From NCBI RefSeq assembly GCF_002160525.1, contig NZ_NFKT01000019.1:31028-95027 (forward strand): a stretch of DNA of 64,000 nucleotides. The letters run 5' to 3'. Below, in pieces: positions 53,875 to 63,134 of this stretch. The notes below the pieces were generated by a model. The model searched no databases. It was not told where the DNA came from and was given only the letters and a program-made list of their open reading frames with translations. This DNA comes from Lachnoclostridium sp. An169. Lineage in GTDB: Bacteria; Bacillota; Clostridia; Lachnospirales; Lachnospiraceae. Made by a program: the position numbers and the translations under genes. How positions within the stretch are numbered: the first letter of the stretch is position 1; each line of letters begins with the position of its first letter.

Positions 53875-55350
53875 CTACGCCTCCTTTCCGATCTGTGCCG
53901 GGGCTTCATACTGTTTCTTTGTGGCACACTCATAGGTGTACGCCGCCCGGATCAGTGTCTTCTCTTCAAATACATTTCCGATCAGCTGCATTCCCACCGG
54001 AAGGCCTTTGCTGTCCTTTCCCACAGGCACGCTGATTCCCGGCAGACCTGCCAGGTTGACGGAAATGGTGTAGATATCGCCCAGATACATTTTCATCGGA
54101 TCGCTTAAGCTCTCTCCCAGCTTCGGGGCTGTAGTCGGAGCCGCAGGTCCGAGAATGATATCATATTTTTCAAATGCTTTGTCAAATTCTTTCTTGATCA
54201 GCGCCTTTGTGCGCAGCGCTTTCAGATAATACGCATCGTAATAGCCGGAGCTTAATACAAAGGAGCCCAGCATGATCCTTCTCTTCACCTCTGCGCCGAA
54301 TCCCTCGGAGCGCGTCTTCTTGTACATGTTGTGGAGACCTTCGTACTCTTCCGTCCGGTATCCGTACTTCACGCCGTCAAACCGCTCCAGATTGGAGCTC
54401 GCCTCCGCCGCCGCAATGGTATAGTAGGCGGGGATGGCATATTTTACCAGACCAAGGTCAAAAAACTCTACAGAAGCGCCGCATGCTTCCAGCACCTTCG
54501 CCGCATCCATAACCGCCTTCTTCACTTCTTCGTCGAGGCCCTCCCCCACGTAATCTCTGGGAATGCCGATCTTTAAGCCCTTTACATCCTCCACAAGGGC
54601 GGAAGTAAAATCATAATCCTCCCGGGCAACCGATGTGCTGTCTTTTGTGTCGTGGGAAGCGATCACCTCAAGGATGGCCGCGCAGTCTGACACATCTTTG
54701 GCGATCGGTCCGATCTGGTCAAGGGAAGAACCGTATGCCACAAGCCCGTAGCGGGATACCGTTCCATAGGTCGGCTTCATTCCGACCACTCCGCAGAAAG
54801 AACTGGGCTGACGGATGGAACCGCCGGTATCCGATCCCAGAGCGTAATAGCATTCCTGTGCTGCCACCGCTGCGCAGGAACCGCCGGACGAACCGCCCGG
54901 CACATGCTCTGTGTTATGGGGGTTCATGGTCGGTCCGTACCAGGAAGTCTCTGTCGTGCTTCCCATGGCGAACTCATCCATGTTGGTCTTTCCGATGATC
55001 ACCGCTCCCGCCTTCTTCAGGTTTTCCACTGCTTCCGCCGTATAGGTCGGTTTAAAATTGGAAAGGATCCTGGAACTGCACGTTGTGAGCTGTCCCTTAA
55101 TACACATATTGTCTTTCACCGCAACGGGAACTCCCGCCAGAGGACCGGTAAGTTCTCCCGCATCAATTTTTTTCTGTATTTCCTCCGCCTGCGCGAAGGC
55201 TCCCTCCTCGTCCACCGTCACGTAACTGTGGATAAGGGGTTCTGCTTCTCTGATCTGTTCTATCACAGCGCGGACCGCTTCTTTAACCGAAACTTCTCCG
55301 GCCTGTATTTTCCTGCCCAGTTCAAGGGCAGTCAGTTTTAATAATTCCAT
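53875..55350 (-). CDS. gatA: Asp-tRNA(Asn)/Glu-tRNA(Gln) amidotransferase subunit A
   Basis: A 491-residue amidase-signature enzyme that releases ammonia from glutamine. The Ser-cisSer-Lys triad is visible in PVAVKDNM (Lys), VPGGSSGGSCAAVAA and DTGGSIRQPSSFCG. Between gatC and gatB; AAAGGCGG precedes the start. Confidence 0.97.
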   Translation of the reverse strand: MELLKLTALELGRKIQAGEVSVKEAVRAVIEQIREAEPLIHSYVTVDEEGAFAQAEEIQKKIDAGELTGPLAGVPVAVKDNMCIKGQLTTCSSRILSNFKPTYTAEAVENLKKAGAVIIGKTNMDEFAMGSTTETSWYGPTMNPHNTEHVPGGSSGGSCAAVAAQECYYALGSDTGGSIRQPSSFCGVVGMKPTYGTVSRYGLVAYGSSLDQIGPIAKDVSDCAAILEVIASHDTKDSTSVAREDYDFTSALVEDVKGLKIGIPRDYVGEGLDEEVKKAVMDAAKVLEACGASVEFFDLGLVKYAIPAYYTIAAAEASSNLERFDGVKYGYRTEEYEGLHNMYKKTRSEGFGAEVKRRIMLGSFVLSSGYYDAYYLKALRTKALIKKEFDKAFEKYDIILGPAAPTTAPKLGESLSDPMKMYLGDIYTISVNLAGLPGISVPVGKDSKGLPVGMQLIGNVFEEKTLIRAAYTYECATKKQYEAPAQIGKEA

Positions 55351-55373
55351 ATTTTCTGCCGCCTTTCTCTGAT

Positions 55374-55667
55374 CTACCCGATTGTCCTCGGCACCTCAAA
55401 GCTGTCTTCCTTCCGCTGAGGTGCGTTCGCCAGAGTCTCCTCGTGATTGTCTCCGTTTGTGACCACGTCCTCCCGGAACACGTTGTTCACCGGAAATACG
55501 TGGGACATAGGCTCAATCCCCGTGGTGTCCAGTTCATTGAGAGTATCAATATAGTCGAGCATCTTTTCCATATCGGCCTTCGCCGCTTCCTTCTCCTCAT
55601 CCGAGAGCTCGAGTTTTGCAAGAATGCCTACATATTCAATGGTTTCGTCTGATATTTTATTTGCCAT
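55374..55667 (-). CDS. gatC: Asp-tRNA(Asn)/Glu-tRNA(Gln) amidotransferase subunit C
   Basis: A 97-residue belt subunit that stabilises GatA on Gat[17 protein letters not shown] and [23 protein letters not shown] (in parts) are the family pattern. Located 24 bp after aspS. Confidence 0.95.
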   Translation of the reverse strand: MANKISDETIEYVGILAKLELSDEEKEAAKADMEKMLDYIDTLNELDTTGIEPMSHVFPVNNVFREDVVTNGDNHEETLANAPQRKEDSFEVPRTIG

Positions 55668-55691
55668 GTCAAACCGCCTTTCTGTCCGTTA

Positions 55692-57023
55692 CTATGGTTC
55701 CAGTCTGCTTAAATCTCTCGGGAAAAGGGTTGTCTCGCGGACGTTGTCCTCTCCCACCAGTTTCATGGTGAGACGCTCCATTCCGATGCCCAGTCCCCCG
55801 TGAGGCGGCATTCCGTGTTTGAATGCGCTTAAATACTGTTCCATTCCTTCCTCTGTCATGCCACGCTTTTCCATCTTCTCAAGCAGCATGTTGTAGTCGT
55901 GGATTCTCTGGCCGCCTGTAGTAATCTCCATTCCCCGGAAGAGCAGATCAAAGCTCAGGGTGTATGTGGGATCCTCCGGATCGTCCATCGCATAGAAGGG
56001 GCGCTTCTTTGAGGGATAATGTGTCACAAAGACAAAGTCTGCATCCCATTTTTCCTTTGCATATCTGCTGATCAGCACTTCTTCCTCCGGTTCCAGGTCG
56101 TAGGGGCTTCTGATCTTTCTGCCGTATTCCTCGGAGACGAGGCGCTTGATCTCGTCAAATCTCACAGCCGGGATCTCGTCTGTCTTCGGCAGTTCGACGG
56201 AGAGAAGCTTCAGCTCTTTTGCGTACTCCTTCTCCAGCAGCTTCATGGTGTACTGGAGAAATCCAGTCTCCATTCCCATCAGATCTTCAAATCCGTCTAT
56301 ATATCCCATCTCGAAATCGAGACTGGTGTACTCGTTCAGATGGCGTTTCGTATTGTGCTTCTCCGCCCGGAATACCGGCGCTGTCTCGAACACCCGGTCA
56401 AATACGCCGACCATCATCTGCTTGTAAAACTGCGGGCTCTGCTGAAGGACCGCCGGTCTGTGGAAATAGTCCAGACGGAAAAGGTTCGCTCCTCCTTCGG
56501 CGCTCTTCGCCCCGATCTTCGGCGTGTGAATCTCCGTAAATCCTTCCTGATAAAGGAAATCCCGGAATCCTCTGACGATGCCTTCCTGAATTCGGAACTT
56601 CGCGCGCTCGCGGACATTTCTCAGGGAAATTGCCCGGTAGTTCAGTTTCGCCTCAAGGGAAGTGTTCATCTTCCACTTGGAGATGGGAAGCGGCATGGGT
56701 TCTGCAGGCTCGCTTAAAACTTTCACCGTGTCCAGACGGATCTCGATTCCGTTCGGCGCTTTCTCCGACTCTGTCAGCGTTCCCGTCACTTCTACCGTAT
56801 CAGCTTCCTTCAGTTCTTTGAGGTCGAACTTCGTCACACCTTCCTCATATACACACTGCAGCAGACCCTCTCTCTTGCGGAGAATTACAAACGCCACATT
56901 TCCCATATCGCGGATCGTGTGTACGGCTCCGTTTACCTTTACCTCTTTCCCGCTCATGCCTTCAGCGAGCAGTTCGCCAATTTCCAGTGTTTCCTCTTTT
57001 TTTACTCCTTTTACAAGCTCCAT
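55692..57023 (-). CDS. aspS: Aspartyl-tRNA synthetase, archaeal type (probably Asp/Asn non-discriminating)
   Basis: A 443-residue class IIb synthetase lacking the GAD insertion of the bacterial enzyme (about 590 residues). OB-fold anticodon domain at 1-115; motif 2 FRAEKHNTKRHLNEYTSLDFE (in parts) and motif 3 GGLGIGMERLTM. Linked to gatCAB, it should charge tRNA(Asn) with Asp for amidation to Asn; a separate bacterial AspRS for tRNA(Asp) may exist elsewhere. AAAGGAGAAAC precedes the ATG. Headed by a T-box. Confidence 0.93.
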   Translation of the reverse strand: MELVKGVKKEETLEIGELLAEGMSGKEVKVNGAVHTIRDMGNVAFVILRKREGLLQCVYEEGVTKFDLKELKEADTVEVTGTLTESEKAPNGIEIRLDTVKVLSEPAEPMPLPISKWKMNTSLEAKLNYRAISLRNVRERAKFRIQEGIVRGFRDFLYQEGFTEIHTPKIGAKSAEGGANLFRLDYFHRPAVLQQSPQFYKQMMVGVFDRVFETAPVFRAEKHNTKRHLNEYTSLDFEMGYIDGFEDLMGMETGFLQYTMKLLEKEYAKELKLLSVELPKTDEIPAVRFDEIKRLVSEEYGRKIRSPYDLEPEEEVLISRYAKEKWDADFVFVTHYPSKKRPFYAMDDPEDPTYTLSFDLLFRGMEITTGGQRIHDYNMLLEKMEKRGMTEEGMEQYLSAFKHGMPPHGGLGIGMERLTMKLVGEDNVRETTLFPRDLSRLEP

Positions 57024-57163
57024 GATTGTTTCTCCTTTCAGATGCTCACCCCGGGACTTCTTCTGTTCAGACGCTCTGGAGCGCCGTGCTAACCTCGATT
57101 CCGCTTCGCTTCATCTCGGTCGCGGGCTTTCGCCCTATACGAATCATTGCCTGAACGCGAAAA

Positions 57164-57471
57164 GTCCCGGGATACTTAAGTATCCCGGGACGGAAATTAT
57201 CAAGATAAAATCCGCGGTACCACCCGCATTGAACCCCTGACTAAGCTCGAAAACACCTCGCCAAGTGATCAGGGTTCCTCTCTTTTGCATGTAACGTATG
57301 CTACACGTACTGCCCTACTTAAGTTCAGACAGTCAGCTCCCAAGTGTTCCCGTTATATCCTCCGCTGTCCGGCGCTCTCAGTCGGTGACGCCAACTTCCT
57401 GTCAGTTTCTGAATATAAGAGTCTTGTTCACAGCCTTTGCCAATTTTAACACTTTAGTCTGTTAAAACTTG
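57164..57471 (-). ncRNA. T-box leader with GAAC (Glu/Asn) specifier region
   Basis: The T-box antiterminator sequence GGGTGGTACCGCGGA is at 57211-57225 (minus strand). Stem I features include the CTGAGAG-type distal loop, and the specifier region reads GGGAACACTTGGGAGC, with AAC (Asn) at 57346-57348 and overlapping GAA (Glu) at 57347-57349. The terminator is a 28-nt perfect inverted repeat (57164-57191) followed by four T. Uncharged tRNA would let transcription pass into aspS-gatCAB. The region between the terminator and aspS (57024-57163) holds no gene. Confidence 0.92.
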
Positions 57472-57477
57472 GTTCCA

Positions 57478-57506
57478 ATAATACCACAGGCTTTTTGAAA
57501 TTGCAA
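57478..57506 (-). promoter_or_regulatory. Promoter of T-box-aspS-gatCAB operon
   Basis: Minus-strand -35 TTGCAA (57501-57506) and -10 TATTAT (57478-57483), 17-bp spacing, just upstream of the T-box stem I. Confidence 0.75.
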
Positions 57507-57567
57507 GAGGAATTTTTTTGAAATTTTCCGATATCAGATTTGTTTCCCCCTTCAACTTGATACTTCT

Positions 57568-58863
57568 TTACTCCATCTCTTCTCTCACTGTGGAAATCGC
57601 CGCATCAAGCTGATTATCCCCCTCCGGATTATCTGCGTCGTATACATATTGCACTTCCACATCCGGCTCCACGCCTGTTCCGTTGATACTCCTGCCGCTG
57701 GGAGTAAAATATTCCGCAATGGTGAGTTTCAGGCAGGTGCCGTCGCCAAGAGTGATGAGCTGCTGGACAACTCCTTTTCCGTAGGTTGTCACACCCACGA
57801 TCCTGCCTGTGCCATAGTCCTGGATGGCGGCGCTGAAGATCTCGGACGCGCTTGCGCTGTACTGGTTGACAAGCACGGCAAGGGGTTTCGTAAATTCATT
57901 TTCCCCGTCGCATGTAAGCTCTTCTGAATTCCCGTCCTTATCTTTTATCGAAACGATAGTTCCTTCCGGAAGAAGAAGCCTGAGCATATCTGTCACGGTA
58001 TCCAGGTTTCCGCCCGGATTGTTTCTCAGGTCAATCACAAGACCCTCCATCCCCTGGTTTTCCAGATCATCCAGCGCCTCTTTGAACTGGTCATATGTCA
58101 CTTCATCGAACTCGCTTACCGCAATATAACCGATCTGATCCTCCTTCATCTCGTACTCAACGGTCTGCATCTCGATAGTATCGCGGACTGCCGTCAGTTC
58201 AAGCTGCTCTCCGTCCCGCTCCACATAGAGCGTAACTTCCGTGCCTTTTTCCCCTTTTACCCAGGATACGACTGTTTCAAGACTCTCGCCGTCAACCGGT
58301 TTGTCATCCACCTGACAGAGGATATCCCCTGCCTTCATTCCCGCTTTATCCGCCGGGGAGTCCTCATATACGTCGGTCACCGTGATCGTTCCGCCGCCGG
58401 CCGCCTGGCTCATGGTCGCACCGATTCCGGAAAACTCTCCGCTGGTGGACTCGAACAGAGCCTTTGTCTCCTCCTCGCCGTAATAAACCGTATAGGGATC
58501 TCCAAGGGCCGCCGCATAACCGGAATATATGCCGTCAATCAGCGCATCCTCGTCGATCTCATCCTCATACAGATAATACTTGTCAATCAGCGCGTTAAGC
58601 TGATCCAGTTTGTCTGCCACGTCCTTCTCCGTAATCTCACCGGTGGCAAAGCTTCCATGTACTCTGTCCGCAATTGTCCAGACACCCCAGATACAGATAA
58701 GGATTACCAGTGCTGCCGCCAGCCCTGCCAGGATCCCGGCTCTGAAACGGTCGTCTGTTTTCTCCCCGCCGGATGCACTACTGCGCACGCCGGAATCGGC
58801 ATTCACTTCCTTTCCTTCTGTCTCTCTGTTCTCATCTTCATGATTTCTGTTTTCATGATTCAT
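57568..58863 (-). CDS. S41 family C-terminal processing protease (CtpA/CtpB-like)
   Basis: A 431-residue secreted or membrane-anchored serine protease. A charged N-terminus precedes one membrane span (about residues 42-65), then a PDZ domain (SPADKAGMKAGDILCQVDD) and the S41 catalytic domain: DLRNNPGGNLD, the nucleophile in QYSASASEIFSAA and the lysine in TTYGKGVVQ. ATG 58863 follows AGGAGCAG. Downstream of the M23 hydrolase; it could process cell-wall proteins, as S41 proteases do elsewhere. A terminator lies just before it. Confidence 0.9.
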   Translation of the reverse strand: MNHENRNHEDENRETEGKEVNADSGVRSSASGGEKTDDRFRAGILAGLAAALVILICIWGVWTIADRVHGSFATGEITEKDVADKLDQLNALIDKYYLYEDEIDEDALIDGIYSGYAAALGDPYTVYYGEEETKALFESTSGEFSGIGATMSQAAGGGTITVTDVYEDSPADKAGMKAGDILCQVDDKPVDGESLETVVSWVKGEKGTEVTLYVERDGEQLELTAVRDTIEMQTVEYEMKEDQIGYIAVSEFDEVTYDQFKEALDDLENQGMEGLVIDLRNNPGGNLDTVTDMLRLLLPEGTIVSIKDKDGNSEELTCDGENEFTKPLAVLVNQYSASASEIFSAAIQDYGTGRIVGVTTYGKGVVQQLITLGDGTCLKLTIAEYFTPSGRSINGTGVEPDVEVQYVYDADNPEGDNQLDAAISTVREEME

Positions 58864-58891
58864 ATTTTCTGCTCCTGTCTTTTCTGTTTTC

Positions 58892-58930
58892 AAAAAAAGG
58901 ACAAAGCAGAACACTTTCTCTGCTTTGTCC
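58892..58930 (-). terminator. Terminator between M23 hydrolase and Ctp genes
   Basis: A perfect 12-bp stem (58919-58930 with 58899-58910), 8-nt loop, followed on the minus strand by seven T (58892-58898). It lies 21 bp after the M23 stop and only 29 bp before the Ctp start, with no promoter visible in between. Confidence 0.85.
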
Positions 58931-58950
58931 TCCCTCTTTCCTGATACCTG

Positions 58951-60102
58951 TTACAGATATTTGTCCGGATTCACCGGCGTCCCGTTTTCCTCCACCTGGA
59001 AATGGAGATGGGGTCCTGTAGATCTTCCGGTGCTTCCAACCCAGCCTATCTGTTGTCCTTTTTCCACATGCTGTCCTGCACTCACGCAGATATTCACATG
59101 ATGCATGTACTTTGTCACCAGTCCGTTTCCATGGCTGATCACCACGTAATTTCCGGCTGTGTTACTGTAAGTTGCCGTGATGACGGTTCCTGATGCCGCC
59201 GCATATGTAGGCGTCCCCACGGGAGCCGCGTAGTCATTTCCGGCATGGGGCGTGGAACTGAAAGACCGCACCTCCCCAAAATAACTGGACTGCCGGGTCA
59301 TTCCCGGGCAGGGATGAGTAAAGTACCCGTTTCCGCTTACCACATTGCCGGTATAGGAACCGGAATAGCCTCCGTTCTGTGCCGCCTGTGCTGCCTGTGC
59401 CTCTTTTTCCTCCTGACGGCGCTTTGCATCCTCGGCCTCCTGGCGGAGTTCTTCCAGTTTTTCGGCATTGGCGTCGATCTGGCTCTGGATCTCGGCGAGC
59501 TGAGCCTCATTGCTTTCCAGAAGAGTCTGCACTTCCTCCTGCTGCGAAACAAGGCTGGTCTGAAGTACATTCAGCTCCTCATACTCTGTCTGAAGGGCTG
59601 CTTCCTTCTCCTCCACCTGCTTTACCGTCTCCTGATAGCGGATCAGTTCGTTCCTGTCATACTCGGAAAGCTGTGTCACATACTCCGCGTTGTTCAGGAA
59701 TTCACCGATGCTCTGGCTCTGCATCAGGACTTCAAGCATCCCGATACCTCCGCTCTCATACATAAATTTTATGCGGATTTTCATACTTTCATACTGTTCA
59801 TTTTCATCCACACGGGCCTGGATCAGTTCTTCCTCCGCAGCCTCGATCTCAGCCTCTTTTGCCGTAAGTTTTTCCTGAGTCTCGTTCATATCGGCTATAA
59901 TGCCGTCAAGCCTGGCCGAAAGTGACTCATGGTCCGCCTCCGCTTCCTGTCTCTGCTGTTCCAGAGCCTGAGCTTCATTCTCGGCGTCCTCCACCTTCTC
60001 CTGGGCTTCCTGTACTTCATCTGCACTTACGCGCATCACGGAACCTGCACACAGTATAAAAACCATCGCCGCGCATACTGTTCTTCTCATCCGTTTTCTC
60101 AT
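58951..60102 (-). CDS. EnvC/CwlO-like M23 peptidoglycan hydrolase
   Basis: A 383-residue exported protein. Signal peptide (1-27, ending VSA), then a long coiled coil (about 28-240) with MKIRIKFMYESGGIGMLEVL, then a linker and an M23 (LytM) domain at about 265-383 with all zinc-site residues: HAGNDYAAP and GPHLHFQV. FtsEX-controlled hydrolases have this layout, and ftsEX lies immediately upstream (11 bp), so it is the likely extracellular effector. AGGAGGAAG precedes the ATG. Confidence 0.93.
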   Translation of the reverse strand: MRKRMRRTVCAAMVFILCAGSVMRVSADEVQEAQEKVEDAENEAQALEQQRQEAEADHESLSARLDGIIADMNETQEKLTAKEAEIEAAEEELIQARVDENEQYESMKIRIKFMYESGGIGMLEVLMQSQSIGEFLNNAEYVTQLSEYDRNELIRYQETVKQVEEKEAALQTEYEELNVLQTSLVSQQEEVQTLLESNEAQLAEIQSQIDANAEKLEELRQEAEDAKRRQEEKEAQAAQAAQNGGYSGSYTGNVVSGNGYFTHPCPGMTRQSSYFGEVRSFSSTPHAGNDYAAPVGTPTYAAASGTVITATYSNTAGNYVVISHGNGLVTKYMHHVNICVSAGQHVEKGQQIGWVGSTGRSTGPHLHFQVEENGTPVNPDKYL

Positions 60103-60113
60103 AGGGCTTCCTC

Positions 60114-61064
60114 CTATACCTTGAGGTGCTTGCGTACAGTAAAGAAACTTCCCAGAAATCCGATGCCGATACCCATGGCAAGGCCGATCGGCAGCAGATA
60201 CCGGTATACCGTTCCAACCGGAAGGAAATCAATAATATTCTGCAGGATACTGAACTTTGTCATAATGTACGTCACCGCCCGCTCATAGAGAACATAAAGA
60301 AGTCCGAGCGGTATCGCCGCGCCGACCAGTCCGATGATCAGACCCTCGATCACGAACGGAGACCGGACAACAAAGTCTTTTGCCCCGATGTATTTCATAA
60401 TGGCGATCTCTTCCTTCCGGACAGTGATACCCATCGTTACGGTATTGCTGATCAGGAAGATGGAAACACCGAAAAGGAGTGCAATGATCGCAATAGACAC
60501 ATACGCCACCAGAAGGTTGATGCTGGAAAGCGTATTTGCCACCACATCCGACTTGTTTACACTGCGGACTCCGTCCAGGCTCTGGGCGAACTGAACCAGT
60601 TCTTCCTGGGTCTCCGAGAGGGAACGGCTCTTTGCAATGATACTCTCATCGTCGTCCGTTGTCTCCATATAGACCTCATAGTTATCCGAAGTGGCAAGAG
60701 GGTTGTCATCCGCGAACCCTTCGGCAAGTTCCGGGTTGTCCCCGAAATACTGCTCCTGGAATTCCTCCCATGCCTCGTCCGCAGAGACGTAGACAACGTC
60801 GGCAACTCCCTCTCTCTTTCTAAGCTGATCCCCGATCTCCTTCTTCTGCTCGTCGGTGGCATCCTCATCGAAAAACACTGTGATGGCAACTCCCTCTTCC
60901 GCCATCCTTATGATATACTGAAAGTTTACAAGTATCGAAAAAAACAGTCCGAACAGGAAGATACACGCTGACATCGTGGCAATGGACGCGAGTGAAAACA
61001 TCTTGTTGCGCCAGATATTCTTGACTCCCTGCTTTCCTACGTATCCTAATGTACTAATCCTCAT
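60114..61064 (-). CDS. ftsX: Cell-division ABC transporter permease FtsX
   Basis: A 316-residue four-span membrane protein. The N-terminal span, a large extracellular loop (about 55-190) rich in Asp/Glu that would contact the hydrolase, and the last three spans with NTVTMGITVRKEEIAIMKYIGA are present. Its start overlaps ftsE by 11 bp. Confidence 0.95.
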   Translation of the reverse strand: MRISTLGYVGKQGVKNIWRNKMFSLASIATMSACIFLFGLFFSILVNFQYIIRMAEEGVAITVFFDEDATDEQKKEIGDQLRKREGVADVVYVSADEAWEEFQEQYFGDNPELAEGFADDNPLATSDNYEVYMETTDDDESIIAKSRSLSETQEELVQFAQSLDGVRSVNKSDVVANTLSSINLLVAYVSIAIIALLFGVSIFLISNTVTMGITVRKEEIAIMKYIGAKDFVVRSPFVIEGLIIGLVGAAIPLGLLYVLYERAVTYIMTKFSILQNIIDFLPVGTVYRYLLPIGLAMGIGIGFLGSFFTVRKHLKV

Positions 61065-61740
61065 CTATATACCCACCTTTTTGTTCATCACTGACAATTA
61101 CGCCCTGTCTCATCGTAATCACACGCTCGTTCATCTCATTGACAATCTCCTGGTTGTGCGTAACGACAAGCACCGTTGTTCCTCTCTCGTTCGCCTCTTT
61201 CAGAAGACTCATGATCTCCCATGAATTCGTGGGATCAAGGTTTCCTGTCGGCTCATCAGCCAGCAAAATGGCAGGTTCATTCACGATTGCCCTGGCGATC
61301 GCGACGCGCTGCTGCTCTCCTCCGGACAGCTCCCTCGGGAAAGACTTGTACTTCTGCGCCAGACCTACAAGCGAGAGCGCCGCCGGAACTTTCTTCTTGA
61401 TGATCCTTGTCGGCGTCTCCGTCACCCGCAGGGCAAAAGCGATATTCTCATAGATATTTCTGTCTTTCAGAAGTCTGAAATCCTGAAAGACAACTCCCAG
61501 CCCCCTTCGGTACTTCGCAATATTGCGATGTCTCATACGATTCAGATTCTGTCCGTTCACGATGATGGTTCCCTCGGTCGGATTCAGCTCCTTCATAATA
61601 AGACGGATCAGAGTAGACTTTCCGGAACCGCTGTCCCCGACTATGAAGACGAATTCCCCACGTTCGATCTTCACAGAGACTCCGTTAAGGGCGGCATTTC
61701 CCTTGGAATACTCCTTCTTTACGTTTCTTAATTCAATCAT
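61054..61740 (-). CDS. ftsE: Cell-division ATP-binding protein FtsE
   Basis: A 228-residue ABC ATPase. Walker A GDSGSGKST, Q-loop VVFQDFRLL, signature LSGGEQQRVAIAR and Walker B LLADEPTGNLDP. It drives FtsX to switch on peptidoglycan hydrolysis at division or elongation. Downstream of a CdaR-like regulator; the 94-bp gap holds a 7-bp hairpin at 61799-61817. AGGAGGCAC precedes the ATG. Confidence 0.96.
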   Translation of the reverse strand: MIELRNVKKEYSKGNAALNGVSVKIERGEFVFIVGDSGSGKSTLIRLIMKELNPTEGTIIVNGQNLNRMRHRNIAKYRRGLGVVFQDFRLLKDRNIYENIAFALRVTETPTRIIKKKVPAALSLVGLAQKYKSFPRELSGGEQQRVAIARAIVNEPAILLADEPTGNLDPTNSWEIMSLLKEANERGTTVLVVTHNQEIVNEMNERVITMRQGVIVSDEQKGGYIDED

Positions 61741-61834
61741 ATGTGCCTCCTAATTATTCATACTCCTGGTAATATATATACCGGACCGCAGAGAGCCTCC
61801 GCTCCCTCCCGGAGCGGCCCCGTTCTTCCGGAGA

Positions 61835-62923
61835 TCAGTACTCCAGCGATTCCATGTATTTCATATACTTCACGACCATCAGCGCGATCTTGAACGTGAT
61901 CGCATCCTCAAAGACGCGAAGATCCAGACCGGTGCTCTTCTGGAGCTTGTCCAGTCTGTATACAAGAGTATTTCTGTGAATATAAAGCTGCCTGGACGTC
62001 TCTGACACATTAAGGCTGTTCTCAAAGAATTTATTGATCGTCGTCAATGTCTCCTCGTCAAATTCGTCCGGAGATTTCCCCTCGAAAATCTCTTTGATAA
62101 ACATCTTGCACAGCGGAATCGGAAGCTGATAGATCAGACGTCCGATGCCAAGAGTCGTAAACGCCACGATATCCTTCTCGTCAAAGAAGATCTTGCCGAC
62201 GTCAAGGGCAAGCTTCGCTTCCTTGTACGATTTGGAAACTTCCTTGATATCGCCCACAATGGTGCCGTATGCTATACGGATATGCTCTTCGCCTCCCTCA
62301 TTCTTAAGTGTCTCCATCATATCGGCAGCCATCTTCTCGAGTTCTTTGTTGCCATCCTTCTCGGAAAGTTCCTTCACCACGATGATATTCTTCTCATCCA
62401 CAGCGGTGATAAAATCTTTGGATTTCCCGCCAAGAAGATTCCTCACATTCTCGAGCGCGGCGTTATCCTTCTCGTGCGATGTTTCAATAATAAAGATAAC
62501 ACGTTTTACTTCTGTGTCAATATGTAATTTTTTCGCGCGGTTATAAATATCTACCAGAAGAAGGTTGTCAAGCAGCAGGTTCTTGATGAAATTATCCTTG
62601 TCAAACCGCTCTTTATAGGCTACCAGAAGACTCTGGATCTGGAATGCCGCAAGCTTGCCCACCATGTAGACATCCTCGTTCTCGCCGTCTGCCAGGAGCA
62701 CATACTCCAGGCGCTGCTCGTCAAAGATCTTGAAGAACTGGCACCCCTGAATCACCTGGCTGTCCGCCGGAGACTCCACAAAGGGCAGCACCGCGCTGCT
62801 TAACCCCTGCGCCTCAAAAGTAGATGCCAGCTCTTTTCCCTCCGTGTCCAGCACGCAGAAGTCAATTCTGGAAATTCCCTTTAATCCCTCAATCGTGTTT
62901 TGTAGTATCTGATTCGAAATCAT
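61835..62923 (-). CDS. CdaR/PucR-type helix-turn-helix regulator
   Basis: A 362-residue regulator. The N-terminal CdaR sugar-diacid-recognition-like region (about 1-120), a GGDEF-like middle, and the C-terminal PucR HTH: NVSETSRQLYIHRNTLVYRLDKLQ near residue 310 (in parts). ATG 62923 follows GGAGGGAAAAGG; the longer frame from 63007 is not supported. Effector unknown; similar genes precede ftsEX in related genomes in my recollection, which is unverified. Confidence 0.85.
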   Translation of the reverse strand: MISNQILQNTIEGLKGISRIDFCVLDTEGKELASTFEAQGLSSAVLPFVESPADSQVIQGCQFFKIFDEQRLEYVLLADGENEDVYMVGKLAAFQIQSLLVAYKERFDKDNFIKNLLLDNLLLVDIYNRAKKLHIDTEVKRVIFIIETSHEKDNAALENVRNLLGGKSKDFITAVDEKNIIVVKELSEKDGNKELEKMAADMMETLKNEGGEEHIRIAYGTIVGDIKEVSKSYKEAKLALDVGKIFFDEKDIVAFTTLGIGRLIYQLPIPLCKMFIKEIFEGKSPDEFDEETLTTINKFFENSLNVSETSRQLYIHRNTLVYRLDKLQKSTGLDLRVFEDAITFKIALMVVKYMKYMESLEY

Positions 62924-63029
62924 CCTTTTCCCTCCAGTTCCCGGGCTATTCCATGTACACTTTTCACAAATTTTACACCCGAAAAAATATTCCGTTCTCA
63001 TATACAAATTCTATACTAAGGCAAAACAG

Positions 63030-63072
63030 CAAAAAAAGAAAGAGGAAATCCATTTTTTTTATGCATTTCCTC
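63030..63072 (-). terminator. Terminator after the WecG-like gene
   Basis: An 8-bp stem GAGGAAAT/ATTTCCTC (63065-63072 with 63042-63049) is followed on the minus strand by TTTCTTTTTTT (63030-63040). It lies about 60 bp after the stop at 63135. Confidence 0.75.
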
Positions 63073-63134
63073 AAATCTTTTACAAAAAATTCACAATTTC
63101 ACCCTTATACATTCTACACAAAGGCGCTTTTTCC

